A stretch of 64,000 nt of DNA, from the NCBI RefSeq assembly GCF_900109375.1, contig NZ_FOAB01000004.1:248001-312000 (forward strand). The letters run 5' to 3'. Positions 8,452-17,110 of this stretch are shown in pieces. Below the pieces are notes generated by a model, which saw only the letters and a program-made list of their open reading frames with translations, was not told the DNA's origin and ran no database searches. Position 1 is the stretch's first letter, and every line of letters starts with the position of its first letter. Source of the DNA: Aquimarina amphilecti (GTDB lineage Bacteria; Bacteroidota; Bacteroidia; Flavobacteriales; Flavobacteriaceae). The position numbers and the translations under genes are program-made.

Positions 8452-8937
8452 ATGAAACATAATTACATACCCTTTATGGTTTTGATGCTTTTTTCTTTTG
8501 GAATCACATCGATGATTGCACAAGAGAATTTTGTGTCTTCTAGTGACAATGCAACTGGAGCAAGTGGAACATCTAGTTTTTCTGTTGGACAAACTTTTTA
8601 TACTACCACGCAGAATGCTAATGGTTCATTGTCGGAAGGAGTGCAACAAGCCTTTGAAATTGAAACATTGAGTAACCCTGAATTCGAATTAGTAAAACTT
8701 GGGGTGAAGACGTATCCCAATCCTACTACTGATAGATTAATTCTTTCTGTAGAAGAAATTGATGTTAAGAATACAAGTTTCGAAATTCATGATGTTCATG
8801 GAAGATTAGTTATTAGTAAAGCTATTGATAGTAATACGAATGTTATCGAAATGAGTTCCTATGCTTCTGGAATTTATATCTTAACAATGAAGATGCAAAA
8901 CACCCCTTTAAAAACTTTCAAAATCATAAAAAAATAA
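8452..8937 (+). CDS. Small T9SS-exported surface protein
   Basis: I chose the ATG at 8452 because it is followed by a clean signal peptide (MKHNYIPFM through IAQ, cleavage near residue 24); the frame extends to a TTG at 8407 with a non-signal-like prefix. The mature protein has about 45 residues rich in Ser, Gly and Thr (SVGQTFYTT, EGVQQAFEIE) and then a T9SS type A sorting domain (YPNPTTD, GIYILTM, final KIIKK). It is the first gene of a three-gene operon (4-bp and 7-bp gaps) with two large fibre-like proteins. Similar short proteins with the SVGQ/EGVQQ motifs often precede such genes in flavobacteria. A role as surface anchor or partner of the fibre proteins is inferred. Confidence 0.8.
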   Translation: MKHNYIPFMVLMLFSFGITSMIAQENFVSSSDNATGASGTSSFSVGQTFYTTTQNANGSLSEGVQQAFEIETLSNPEFELVKLGVKTYPNPTTDRLILSVEEIDVKNTSFEIHDVHGRLVISKAIDSNTNVIEMSSYASGIYILTMKMQNTPLKTFKIIKK

Positions 8938-8941
8938 ACCG

Positions 8942-10750
8942 ATGAATAAAATAATTACTTTTTTAATTTTTGTGTGTACTATAAGTATTACAGCACAAAA
9001 TTCATACAGAATTAATTATCAGGCTGTTGTTAGAGATGCTGGTAATATAGTAGTAGGAGATACCAATGTAGGAGTACAAATCAATATTCTACAAACATCT
9101 GCTTCGGGTACTTCTGTGTATTCGGAGAATCAGAGTGTGACGACTAACATTAATGGTCTTGCTAGTTTAGTTATTGGTAATGCTGCTGGTTTTGATTCTA
9201 TTGATTGGTCTGCTGGACCTTATTTCATAAGAATAGAGATAGATCCTGCAGGAGGAACAAGTTATACATTATCAACAGTTAATCAACTTTTAAGTGTTCC
9301 CTATGCATTGCATTCGGCTACAGCAGATGTTGCAGCAACAGCGAATTATAATTCTTTAACAAATTTGCCGACAATAATAACCCCAGCACAAGCTGCTAAA
9401 ATTGATTTTATCACTGTTACATCAGCAGTAAATATAGATCAATTACAAACAGATGTAACTGCCAATAATGCCAAAGTTACATTTCCTGGATTTGGAACTG
9501 TGCCTGGTACAGCTTTAGAAGGAGATAATGTGATATGGACTAAATCGATGACCGATGATATTTTTTATAACGCTGGTAACGTCGGAATTGGAGTTGATGA
9601 ATCCAGTAGTTTTAGTGGATCTAAGTTGCACGTAGGAGGTCCTATTTTGTTTGATGGAACTCCGGCAGCAACGGTACCAGGAAGTTTGTATTATGATAAC
9701 ACAGGTAGTGGAAGCTTTCATTATATAGACAATACAAATACAGATGTAACTATCAATACAGGAGCAGTGACGTATGCGGGTGGATTATGGAGCATAGAGA
9801 ATGGAGATGCTGTTATTAGTAATGATGTGTTTATTCAAAATAGTCTTGGTGTAGGTCAGGATATATCAACAGGTGTTGATTTTGGATTTAACACACTCCT
9901 TCTTGCAGAAAATAACTTGAGAATATTATTTGATGATAGCGACGATATTTCTGGTACATTGCCTGCTAATGATTGGCAGATAGAAATAAATGAAACTGCC
10001 AACGGTGGAACTTCTCATTTTGCGATCGTTGATGTCACAGGAGCAACAACTCCTTTTAAAATTCTTGCTGGAGCAGCTGAACACTCTTTATTTGTGGCAA
10101 CTAATGGTAATGTTGGACTAGGAACAAATAATCCAACCAATAAATTAGAGGTTGTAGGAGCTATTAAAGCCGATTCTTTTATAGGAGATGGCTCTGGAAT
10201 AACTGGAATTGCTACAGGTACCGGTGGTGTTACTAATGCTGGGGATACAACTATTGCAGCAGATAATGATGCAGATACTGTTGGAGAAATTGCTTTTCAG
10301 ACGCAAAATATAACTCGAATGACTGTTAGTAATACTGGGTTTATTGGTATTGGAACAACAACCCCATCAGTAGCTTTAGATGTAATTGGTGATGCCAAAG
10401 TAGATAATATGACCCTTAATGGTAATGCTTCGGTTCAAAGCATTGTGATTACTCCTAATGTAGAAACATCGGCTACAACTTTTCCTACAACTTATGATGT
10501 AACGGATAAAAGTTTTGTTACCCTTGATGGTCAAGCAGCTTCTTCAATTCAAGCATTTTCAGGAGGAATAACAGGACAATCAATAATTGTTACAGCTTTA
10601 ACGTCTACAATTACATTAGAACATAATGCAGGAACAGCAGCACAGAATTTTCAATTAGCAGGAAATGCTAATATCATACTAACTGCAAATAGTAGTGCCA
10701 CATTTGTTTACGATGGTACTAATTGGTATTGTGTAGGACTTAACAACTAA
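8942..10750 (+). CDS. Large secreted fibre-like repetitive protein, paralogue 1
   Basis: The 602-residue protein has a signal peptide (about 1-18, ending TAQ), an N-terminal beta-sandwich common to Bacteroidetes surface proteins (YQAVVRDAGN, GLASLVIGN, YFIRIEIDPAGG, LLSVPYALHSA, about 22-125), and a long Asn/Gly/Thr-rich region with tail-fibre-like motifs such as GNVGIGVDESS, NVGLGTNNPTNKLEVVG and FIGIGTTTPSVALDVIGDA. The last 90 residues form a domain shared with its downstream paralogue (YDVTDKSFV, GGITGQSIIV, YDGTNWYCVG). It has no T9SS sorting domain, so it may be secreted by SPI and join a complex with the T9SS protein encoded just upstream. No catalytic motif is seen. Probably a structural or adhesive surface fibre. 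Confidence 0.75.
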   Translation: MNKIITFLIFVCTISITAQNSYRINYQAVVRDAGNIVVGDTNVGVQINILQTSASGTSVYSENQSVTTNINGLASLVIGNAAGFDSIDWSAGPYFIRIEIDPAGGTSYTLSTVNQLLSVPYALHSATADVAATANYNSLTNLPTIITPAQAAKIDFITVTSAVNIDQLQTDVTANNAKVTFPGFGTVPGTALEGDNVIWTKSMTDDIFYNAGNVGIGVDESSSFSGSKLHVGGPILFDGTPAATVPGSLYYDNTGSGSFHYIDNTNTDVTINTGAVTYAGGLWSIENGDAVISNDVFIQNSLGVGQDISTGVDFGFNTLLLAENNLRILFDDSDDISGTLPANDWQIEINETANGGTSHFAIVDVTGATTPFKILAGAAEHSLFVATNGNVGLGTNNPTNKLEVVGAIKADSFIGDGSGITGIATGTGGVTNAGDTTIAADNDADTVGEIAFQTQNITRMTVSNTGFIGIGTTTPSVALDVIGDAKVDNMTLNGNASVQSIVITPNVETSATTFPTTYDVTDKSFVTLDGQAASSIQAFSGGITGQSIIVTALTSTITLEHNAGTAAQNFQLAGNANIILTANSSATFVYDGTNWYCVGLNN

Positions 10751-10757
10751 TAAGAAT

Positions 10758-12551
10758 ATGAAAAAGATATTTATAAGCCTATGCTTGTTAATGATTACAA
10801 CAAGTATACATGCACAGGCACCAGAAAAATTTAGTTATCAGGCAATTATACGAGATGCATCTGATGCATTAGTTATTGCTACTAATATATCCGTACGTCT
10901 TAGTATTGTAGAAGGTAGCGTAACTGGTACTACGGTATATAGTGAAACTCATAATTCCATGACTAATTTTGCAGGAGTAGTAAGTTTGTTGATAGGAGAT
11001 GGTACTATTATTTCAGGATCATTAAATGGAATCGATTGGGGAAGTGACTCTTACTATATTAGAACGGAAACCGATCCTACCGGAGGAACTAATTATGATA
11101 TTATAGGTACAGCTCAATTAATAAGTACATCTTTTGGACTGACCAGTAAAAATACAGATAGAGCCTTGAGTTTAGATTACAATAATTTGACTAATACACC
11201 TGCGACAATAACGACGGGACAAATTGATAAAGTAAATTTCTTAAGTATTACATCCGCTGCAGATTTAAATCAGGTTTTGACAGCAGTATCTGCTAATACA
11301 GCTAAAACTTCTTTTCCAGGATTTGGAAATACTACAGGAACAGCATTTGATATTATATGGTCGAAAATAGGAGATCATGTGTATTATGATACTGCAAAAG
11401 TTGGTATTGGTTTTACCGATGCTATTACTTTTGGTAGTGCTGTTTTGGGAGTTAAAGATGGAATGATCTTAAGTAATACGAATGATGTAGTGGCACAAGC
11501 AACTCCTGGTTCTCTTTTTTATGAAAGCAGTGCAAAGGGTTTTATGTTTTATTACGATAATACAGGAGCATTAAAATCCTTAGGAACTGATGAAATTACT
11601 TTTAATACAAGAAATAATGTTTTTATTGAAGAATCTATTGTTAAAAACCGAGTAGCCATAGGCGATGATGTAATGACCGGAATGGATTTTGGAGAAAATG
11701 ATATGATTTTATCAGATGATACTATAGGTATTCGGTTTTTCGATACTAGTACTAGTGCAAGTTTTCCAAGTATTGATTGGTCTATACAAATCAACGATAT
11801 AGCTGATAATGGGGAAAATTATTTTGCAATAAATGATATTGATGGCGGTAGAACTCCTTTTAAGATTATGGCAGGAGCACCTAATCAATCTTTAGAGATT
11901 AATGCTAACGGGAATATCAATATTGGTAATCTGATTCCTACTGAAAAAATCGAAGTAGGCGGTAGTGTTGCAGCTACTTCTTTTGTTGGTAGTGGAGCAA
12001 ACCTTACTAATCTTACTGGAGTAGGTACAGCAACTACATCTAATATAGGAAGTACTACTATTGGAGCAGATAATGATGTAGATACGAATGGTAGTATTAT
12101 TTTCGAAACTGAACAAAACACTAAGTTTCGTATTGAAAATGATGGATCGATAAATAATGGAATTGCAGACGTTTCAAACCTTTTGAGTATTAATGGAGAT
12201 GCCAATTTTACCGATTTGACTGCGCAAACTCTCTCTGTAGGGGGGGCTGTACAAACTCCTGTATTTACAGAAACAAGCGTTGGTAATTTTACAGGGTATG
12301 ATTTAACAAATAAATCTATTGTACTTATAAATAATGGTTCTAGTGTTACTGTTTTTGGATTTATTGGAGGAGTAACTGGGCAAAAGGTACATTTGATTAA
12401 TATTCATCCTACTACTACCATAACGATATTTCCAAGTCAGGTTCTTTTACCCGCATCTTTGGGTAATCCTGTCTTGAATCAAAACGAAAGTATAAGTCTT
12501 ATATATAATGGATCTAATTGGATCGTTACTGATTTTGTAGGTACTCCTTAG
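10758..12551 (+). CDS. Large secreted fibre-like repetitive protein, paralogue 2
   Basis: The 597-residue product shares the whole plan of its upstream neighbour: signal peptide (about 1-20, ending HAQ), the N-terminal beta domain (YQAIIRDASD, SLLIGDGT, YYIRTETDPTGG), a middle region with short motifs (PTEKIEVGGSVAATSF, NLTNLTGVG), and a terminal domain (YDLTNKSIVL, GGVTGQKVHL, YNGSNWIV). The two are diverged tandem duplicates separated by 7 bp. The matching motif order but low identity suggests an old duplication with different partners or a hetero-oligomer. A bidirectional terminator follows. Function is inferred as a cell-surface fibre; no enzyme motif is seen. Confidence 0.75.
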   Translation: MKKIFISLCLLMITTSIHAQAPEKFSYQAIIRDASDALVIATNISVRLSIVEGSVTGTTVYSETHNSMTNFAGVVSLLIGDGTIISGSLNGIDWGSDSYYIRTETDPTGGTNYDIIGTAQLISTSFGLTSKNTDRALSLDYNNLTNTPATITTGQIDKVNFLSITSAADLNQVLTAVSANTAKTSFPGFGNTTGTAFDIIWSKIGDHVYYDTAKVGIGFTDAITFGSAVLGVKDGMILSNTNDVVAQATPGSLFYESSAKGFMFYYDNTGALKSLGTDEITFNTRNNVFIEESIVKNRVAIGDDVMTGMDFGENDMILSDDTIGIRFFDTSTSASFPSIDWSIQINDIADNGENYFAINDIDGGRTPFKIMAGAPNQSLEINANGNINIGNLIPTEKIEVGGSVAATSFVGSGANLTNLTGVGTATTSNIGSTTIGADNDVDTNGSIIFETEQNTKFRIENDGSINNGIADVSNLLSINGDANFTDLTAQTLSVGGAVQTPVFTETSVGNFTGYDLTNKSIVLINNGSSVTVFGFIGGVTGQKVHLINIHPTTTITIFPSQVLLPASLGNPVLNQNESISLIYNGSNWIVTDFVGTP

Positions 12552-12578
12552 TTTTAAAATATTTTAGATAGAAATTAG

Positions 12579-12610
12579 AAAAGCCCTTTGTTTTTAATAA
12601 AGGGCTTTTT
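12579..12610. terminator. Bidirectional terminator
   Basis: Perfect 11-bp stem (AAAAGCCCTTT and AAAGGGCTTTT) with a 9-nt loop. T-runs flank both sides, and it lies between the convergent fibre operon and the DUF547 gene. Confidence 0.85.
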
Positions 12611-12632
12611 GTTACGTATAAGTTAGGAAAAG

Positions 12633-13352
12633 TTATTCTCTCTCATTTAAACTCCAGTCATATTCCAAGTAATTCATTTTTGATGACTTATCGATTTTTA
12701 CTTTTGAATATCTATTGATGTAACTTTTAATATCTCCATTATCAAAATCTTTAGCGTACCAATCAAATACTTTTGAAATGTTCACTTCATTATTGGTGAT
12801 GATATTTTTAGAAGGGTCATTAATATATTCAATAGTCCTTTCTTCTAAGGCTTTAGTAATGTTTCTATTAGTATAGGCTCTATTCCATAGTTTTGGAGAA
12901 GAAGTTGCAGCACAATTAAGTAAGAAGTGAATTCTAGGTTCATCCATTTTTCTTAAAATGGTGTGCTCAATATCATCTAGACTATATTTTATATTATTTA
13001 TTTCAATTGATTTTTTCTTCCAGGGATTTTTAAGATCATTTATTGATTTAACAGGATAATGATCAATAATCATTTTCATTACAATAGCATTATATAAATT
13101 TACCCAGTAAGCAAGTTTTTCGGTGTCGTCAGAGTTTTCTGATGGATAATTAGTGGATAAGGATTTAAAATATTTATCAAATAAAAATTTATCTCTAATA
13201 AAACCTTTATAATCTACTTTACCATCATTAGATACATTTAGTAATAAAAGCTGATCCCAAACCATATGATCTATATGATTGTTTTGTGCTTCTAAATTAG
13301 AGACAAAGCTTAATATGGCTATTATTGCCAGTAATAAATATTTCTTTTTCAT
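12633..13352 (-). CDS. Exported DUF547 family protein
   Basis: The 239-residue protein has a signal peptide (about 1-22, ending LEAQ). The body matches DUF547: KLAYWVNLYNAIVMKMI, SLDDIEHTILRK, and the core motif IHFLLNCAATSSPKL. DUF547 has been related to papain-like/transglutaminase folds in plants and bacteria, with a Cys in the core motif; in many members the sequence reads SCPPL, and here it reads SSPKL, so that Cys is replaced while the Cys of LNC is kept. Catalytic activity is therefore uncertain. Monocistronic, periplasmic or secreted. Confidence 0.82.
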   Translation of the reverse strand: MKKKYLLLAIIAILSFVSNLEAQNNHIDHMVWDQLLLLNVSNDGKVDYKGFIRDKFLFDKYFKSLSTNYPSENSDDTEKLAYWVNLYNAIVMKMIIDHYPVKSINDLKNPWKKKSIEINNIKYSLDDIEHTILRKMDEPRIHFLLNCAATSSPKLWNRAYTNRNITKALEERTIEYINDPSKNIITNNEVNISKVFDWYAKDFDNGDIKSYINRYSKVKIDKSSKMNYLEYDWSLNERE

Positions 13353-13731
13353 GTTAATGACTTAACTATTAGAATTGTTTTTAATCTATCAACTAATATT
13401 ACCCAAAACATCCGAGATATATTATTTTAATTTTCAGTAGTTCTAACCGCATTTTAATAATTAGATTAAGGGAAAATTCACCTTTATTTTAAATTACGGC
13501 TTTACCGTAAATGTAATATTTTTAACGCTAAAAAGCAAATAATATCGATTAAATGTTGCTTTGTGCTGTTTGAACAACTGTTTTTAGTGTTGCTATAGAT
13601 TTTTAAACTGTTTAAACATGATGAAATTAAACACAAAATTTATTACGGATTAGAGATGTAAGTTTGATGTAATAGTCTTATACTATTAATATATTAAAAC
13701 AAAAGAGATTTTTATTGTTCAAAGAATTGAA
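13353..13731. other. 379-bp intergenic region without a gene
   Basis: Very AT-rich. It holds a 6-bp inverted repeat TTACGG/CCGTAA with a 5-bp spacer (13494-13510), a GTTTAAAC palindrome near 13610, and most of a weak hairpin next to the isochorismatase stop codon. I saw no convincing open frame, RNA gene or promoter match. Confidence 0.5.
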
Positions 13732-13732
13732 C
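13717..13732 (-). terminator. Weak terminator-like hairpin after the isochorismatase-like gene
   Basis: GTTCAA/TTGAAC arms with a 4-nt loop abut the stop codon. On the minus strand they are followed by AATAAAAATC. The stem is only 6 bp, so termination is uncertain. Confidence 0.35.
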
Positions 13733-14301
13733 TATGAAAGTTTAATAATTTCCTCTGTTTGCACAATGGTTGCAAATTCATCTTTAAGATTTGCAATTTC
13801 GATATCATGAACCGTTTGAGCACTATATCTTTTATCATTAAAACCGATTTTATCAAATGCAGCTACAGCATCTTCAATTAAAAAAGTGTTAAACCCATAA
13901 TTAGAAGCCATTCTGGTGCTAGTAGATACGCAGTGCTCTGTAGTTAATCCAGCAATAACCACATTCTTAATATTAGCATTTTCTAACTGTGTTTTCAGAT
14001 CTGTACCTATAAATGCACTGTTTACATCTTTTTCGATGATTGGTTCATGATCTTGTGGAATAATAAAATCTTGAAAATCATTACCAGGTTTTCCTTTAGC
14101 TAATGGAGATTCAGGATTGGAAGAACAATGTTTTATGTGATAGATTGGTAATCCATCTATTCTCCATTTTTTCAATAACGCCTCTATGTTTTTTTCTGCA
14201 TTAGGGTTATTACGTTCTGTTCCATAATATCCAGGATTGTTAATACCCCTTTGTACATCGATAAGTAGTAATGCTGGATTATCTTTTTTTGTAAGTGTCA
14301 T
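13732..14301 (-). CDS. Isochorismatase-family cysteine hydrolase
   Basis: Starting from the ATG at 14301 the product has 189 residues and begins directly with MTLTKKDNPALLLIDVQRG; the longer frame up to 14346 adds an unlikely basic prefix. The catalytic triad of the isochorismatase-like hydrolases is visible as Asp15 (LLIDVQ), Lys91 (EKDVNSAF) and Cys124 (TTEHCVSTS). The family includes nicotinamidases, N-carbamoyl hydrolases and true isochorismatases. The lack of an HHD metal site argues against nicotinamidase, and there are no siderophore genes nearby. Cytoplasmic, monocistronic, substrate unknown. Confidence 0.88.
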   Translation of the reverse strand: MTLTKKDNPALLLIDVQRGINNPGYYGTERNNPNAEKNIEALLKKWRIDGLPIYHIKHCSSNPESPLAKGKPGNDFQDFIIPQDHEPIIEKDVNSAFIGTDLKTQLENANIKNVVIAGLTTEHCVSTSTRMASNYGFNTFLIEDAVAAFDKIGFNDKRYSAQTVHDIEIANLKDEFATIVQTEEIIKLS

Positions 14302-14351
14302 AGTTTTGTTTTTTAACCTTTGGAAAACTGAAAGTCTTATTATCAAAATGA

Positions 14352-14398
14352 GTCTGTCAATTTTTTTAAATTTTTAATTCAAAAAAATATCGACAGAC
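14352..14398 (-). terminator. Probable terminator of the MBL-BNR-S9-DUF2490 operon
   Basis: Inverted repeat GTCTGTC/GACAGAC continued inward by paired A and T runs (14-bp stem with a small internal loop). It lies between the DUF2490 gene and the start of the isochorismatase-like gene, downstream of the operon on the minus strand. Confidence 0.5.
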
Positions 14399-14442
14399 CC
14401 TATTTGATATCAATCTATTTTAAGATATAATTTTTTTATTAT

Positions 14443-15120
14443 TTATTCCTTTTTTCTAAAGTCGGTATTGTAGATAATTCCTAACTGTAATCGATCAAAA
14501 TTGATACCCGTAAAATGATTCTTTAAATACCCAAATTGAATACTGAAGTTTGACTTTACATTATATCCAACCGCTCCATATAAACGATTTTGCCCAAAAA
14601 TAGGTTCCTGCAAATTAATAAAAACTTCATCGTAAACATTTATGAACCACTTGTCATTAAAAGGATAGGTCAGTTGTAATCTATATCTAGCCCGATGTTC
14701 GGTGAAATCATCAACTTGCGTACTAATAAATCGTTGCTCTAACCTATATCGATGTTCGAATTTTACTTTTCCAACTTTATTTTTAAGAATAAATTGCTCA
14801 AATATTCGATGCTCATTGCTATTTTCTTCATCAGGAATATCCGCAAAGGTTCCATCAGTATTGATATAACCATATCCGATAGTTGCTATCGCATTTTCAG
14901 TAAGATGATAATTTAAACCAGTTCGCAATAGTAATTGATTAAAAGTATTAGCGACCTCGTAGAAACGAAATTGAGCTTCTGAATGAATACTTAATTTATC
15001 TGTTATTCGATTCGTTCCAAAATACATATACCAAGCGCCGAAGTCATCTTCTCCAGTATCTTGGGCATTAGCATATGTAATAGTCATTAGCACCGTTAGG
15101 AACACAATTGTTTTTTTCAT
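14443..15120 (-). CDS. DUF2490 outer-membrane beta-barrel-like protein
   Basis: From the ATG at 15120 the product has 225 residues with a clean signal peptide (MKKTIVFLTVLMTITYANAQ); the frame reaches ATG 15135 with five extra residues. The mature part has alternating beta-strands typical of DUF2490 (WYMYFGTNRI, LSIHSEAQFRF, LLRTGLNYHL, RYRLEQRF, RYRLQLTYPF, GAVGYNV, IQFGYLKN) and ends in an aromatic strand, consistent with a small outer-membrane barrel or alginate/channel-like protein. It is the last gene of a four-gene operon, 25 bp after the S9 peptidase gene. The role in that operon is unknown; it could be a porin for peptide products (inference). Confidence 0.8.
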   Translation of the reverse strand: MKKTIVFLTVLMTITYANAQDTGEDDFGAWYMYFGTNRITDKLSIHSEAQFRFYEVANTFNQLLLRTGLNYHLTENAIATIGYGYINTDGTFADIPDEENSNEHRIFEQFILKNKVGKVKFEHRYRLEQRFISTQVDDFTEHRARYRLQLTYPFNDKWFINVYDEVFINLQEPIFGQNRLYGAVGYNVKSNFSIQFGYLKNHFTGINFDRLQLGIIYNTDFRKKE

Positions 15121-15145
15121 AAATATATTTGGCAATAGTATGTTA

Positions 15146-17098
15146 TTAAGATTCTGATTCTACAGTTTTTGTTTCAGATTTTCCGTCATTAATGATTTCT
15201 GATCCAGGTTCTTTTAGATATTTATCTAAGAATTTTAGGATTCTTCCGTAGGCTTCAATTTGATTTTCCTTTTTTACAAACCCATGTCCTTCATCTTCAA
15301 ATAATACATATTCTACAGGAACACCATTTTTCTTAACTCCTGCGACTATTTCATCTGATTCTACCTTTAGAACTCTAGGATCTTTAGCTCCTTGTAAAAC
15401 AATTAAAGGTTTTGTTACTTTTTCAGTATGAAATAATGGTGAAATTTGACGTAATCTTACTGAATCAGCCGTATTAGGATCTCCCATCTCTGTATATAAA
15501 GCATCTTTAAAAGATTCCCACCATGGCGGAATACTTTTTAGTGTTCTTAACCAGTTAGTAACTCCGAATATATTAACGCCCACTTTGAAGTCTTCAGGAG
15601 TATAAGTCAGCGCTGCCATAGTCATATATCCTCCATAGGAACCACCAATAATTCCTATTTTATTAGCGTCGATAATATCTTGTTGCGCTAACCAATCTTT
15701 TCCAGCTACACAATCTTTTAGATCTTTATCTCCATGATTCTGGTCGTCCATTTTGTAAAATGTTTTTCCGTAACCACTACTTCCTCGGTTATTTACTGCT
15801 AGAATTGCATATCCGTGATTTACATAATATTGAATTTGTGAACTAAAGCCTTGTCTGGATTGTCCTCCAGGACCACCGTGTACCCATACTAACGCAGGTA
15901 CCTTATTATCAGCAGTTGCCTGCTTTGGTTTATAGTATATTGCAGGGATTTCTAATCCATCAAAGGATTTAAAACGTACTACTTCTGATGCGACTAGATC
16001 ATCCTCATTAATATCTTTATTCAATACATCTGTTAGTTGATAATACTCTTTAGAAGCCACATTATAAGAATATACATTTCTTGGAGTACTCGATCCAGAG
16101 ACATTTAAAAAAGCCATAGTTTCATCTCTAGAAAAACTAGCACTTGAAATTTCTTTGTTTTCAAATGAAGGGAACTCTATCGCTTTACCAGTAGCAGCTT
16201 CTTTTACATCCATTACAGTTTTTGCATCTTCATTGGTAAACATCACCTGATATTTTCCATTTCGGGTAAAATAAAATGAATTAATATCCCATTTTTTTTC
16301 TGCTATTTTTTCTTTTGTACCATCTATAAGATTGTATTTCATTAAATAGCTAAACTCTGCATTGTCATCAGTAGTAAAGTAGAATGAAGCATTATCAGGA
16401 GAAAAATCTTGCGGTTGGTTACCACTTATATTCTCATTAATTTTAATTTTCTCATTGGTTGCCGTATTCATTATATACAGATCGACATCGTTTGTTGTAA
16501 CCGCCTTGGTTAGGGCAATGTATTTTCGGTCTTCAGACATACCGCCAAAATCCATCCCATCGTTATTCTGATAAATCATTTTAGAAGTAAAATCAGCAAT
16601 ATTCATTTCATAATGATCCATATACTTGGGATCTCGTTCATTACTTCCATAAAAGAAACTTTTTCCATCTTTTGACCAGCCTCTAAATAAAGCTCTCACA
16701 TTTTTTTCTGGTGTTAATCGTGTAATACCAGAACTATCTTTAAGAAAGATTTTATATATCTCATCCCCATTACCGTCCATTCTAAATAGTATTCTATCGT
16801 CCTCAGGGAAATAAGAAATCCCAAAAATGGAAGAACTATCTGATTTTGTAACTGGAATGAGTTCACCACCTTTAACCGAAGTGGTATACATGTTGTAAAT
16901 TCCAGAACGGTTGCTGGTCATAAGTACTTTAGACTTATCATTAGAGAATCCATTTGAAAATGCATTTTCATTGTCCATAAATTGTTCAATTGAGTATTCT
17001 TCAATTGCAATGGGTGGAACAACAATTGCTTCTTTCTTTTCTTTTTTACAGGAGTAGAGTAGTAGCACTCCAATTCCTAGGATAATGAGTTTTTTCAT
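15146..17098 (-). CDS. S9 family prolyl-oligopeptidase-like lipoprotein peptidase
   Basis: The 650-residue product has an SPII signal with lipobox LLYSC (Cys17), an N-terminal beta-propeller with WD40/TolB-like repeats (about 40-370: SNRSGIYNMY, SPDNASFYF), and a C-terminal alpha/beta hydrolase domain. The catalytic triad is Ser487 (GGSYGGYM), Asp573 (KDPRV) and His605 (EGHGF). This is the acylaminoacyl-peptidase/oligopeptidase S9C branch. Being a lipoprotein, it likely acts in the periplasm or on the outer membrane on oligopeptides. It is 12 bp downstream of the giant BNR gene and 25 bp upstream of DUF2490. All active-site residues are present. Confidence 0.92.
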   Translation of the reverse strand: MKKLIILGIGVLLLYSCKKEKKEAIVVPPIAIEEYSIEQFMDNENAFSNGFSNDKSKVLMTSNRSGIYNMYTTSVKGGELIPVTKSDSSSIFGISYFPEDDRILFRMDGNGDEIYKIFLKDSSGITRLTPEKNVRALFRGWSKDGKSFFYGSNERDPKYMDHYEMNIADFTSKMIYQNNDGMDFGGMSEDRKYIALTKAVTTNDVDLYIMNTATNEKIKINENISGNQPQDFSPDNASFYFTTDDNAEFSYLMKYNLIDGTKEKIAEKKWDINSFYFTRNGKYQVMFTNEDAKTVMDVKEAATGKAIEFPSFENKEISSASFSRDETMAFLNVSGSSTPRNVYSYNVASKEYYQLTDVLNKDINEDDLVASEVVRFKSFDGLEIPAIYYKPKQATADNKVPALVWVHGGPGGQSRQGFSSQIQYYVNHGYAILAVNNRGSSGYGKTFYKMDDQNHGDKDLKDCVAGKDWLAQQDIIDANKIGIIGGSYGGYMTMAALTYTPEDFKVGVNIFGVTNWLRTLKSIPPWWESFKDALYTEMGDPNTADSVRLRQISPLFHTEKVTKPLIVLQGAKDPRVLKVESDEIVAGVKKNGVPVEYVLFEDEGHGFVKKENQIEAYGRILKFLDKYLKEPGSEIINDGKSETKTVESES

Positions 17099-17110
17099 GA
17101 TTTAAAATGT

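Noticed and set aside
11552..12205. Long reverse-strand frames in the fibre-like genes
   Set aside because: They are shadows of the repetitive forward genes, with composition unlike proteins and no start context.
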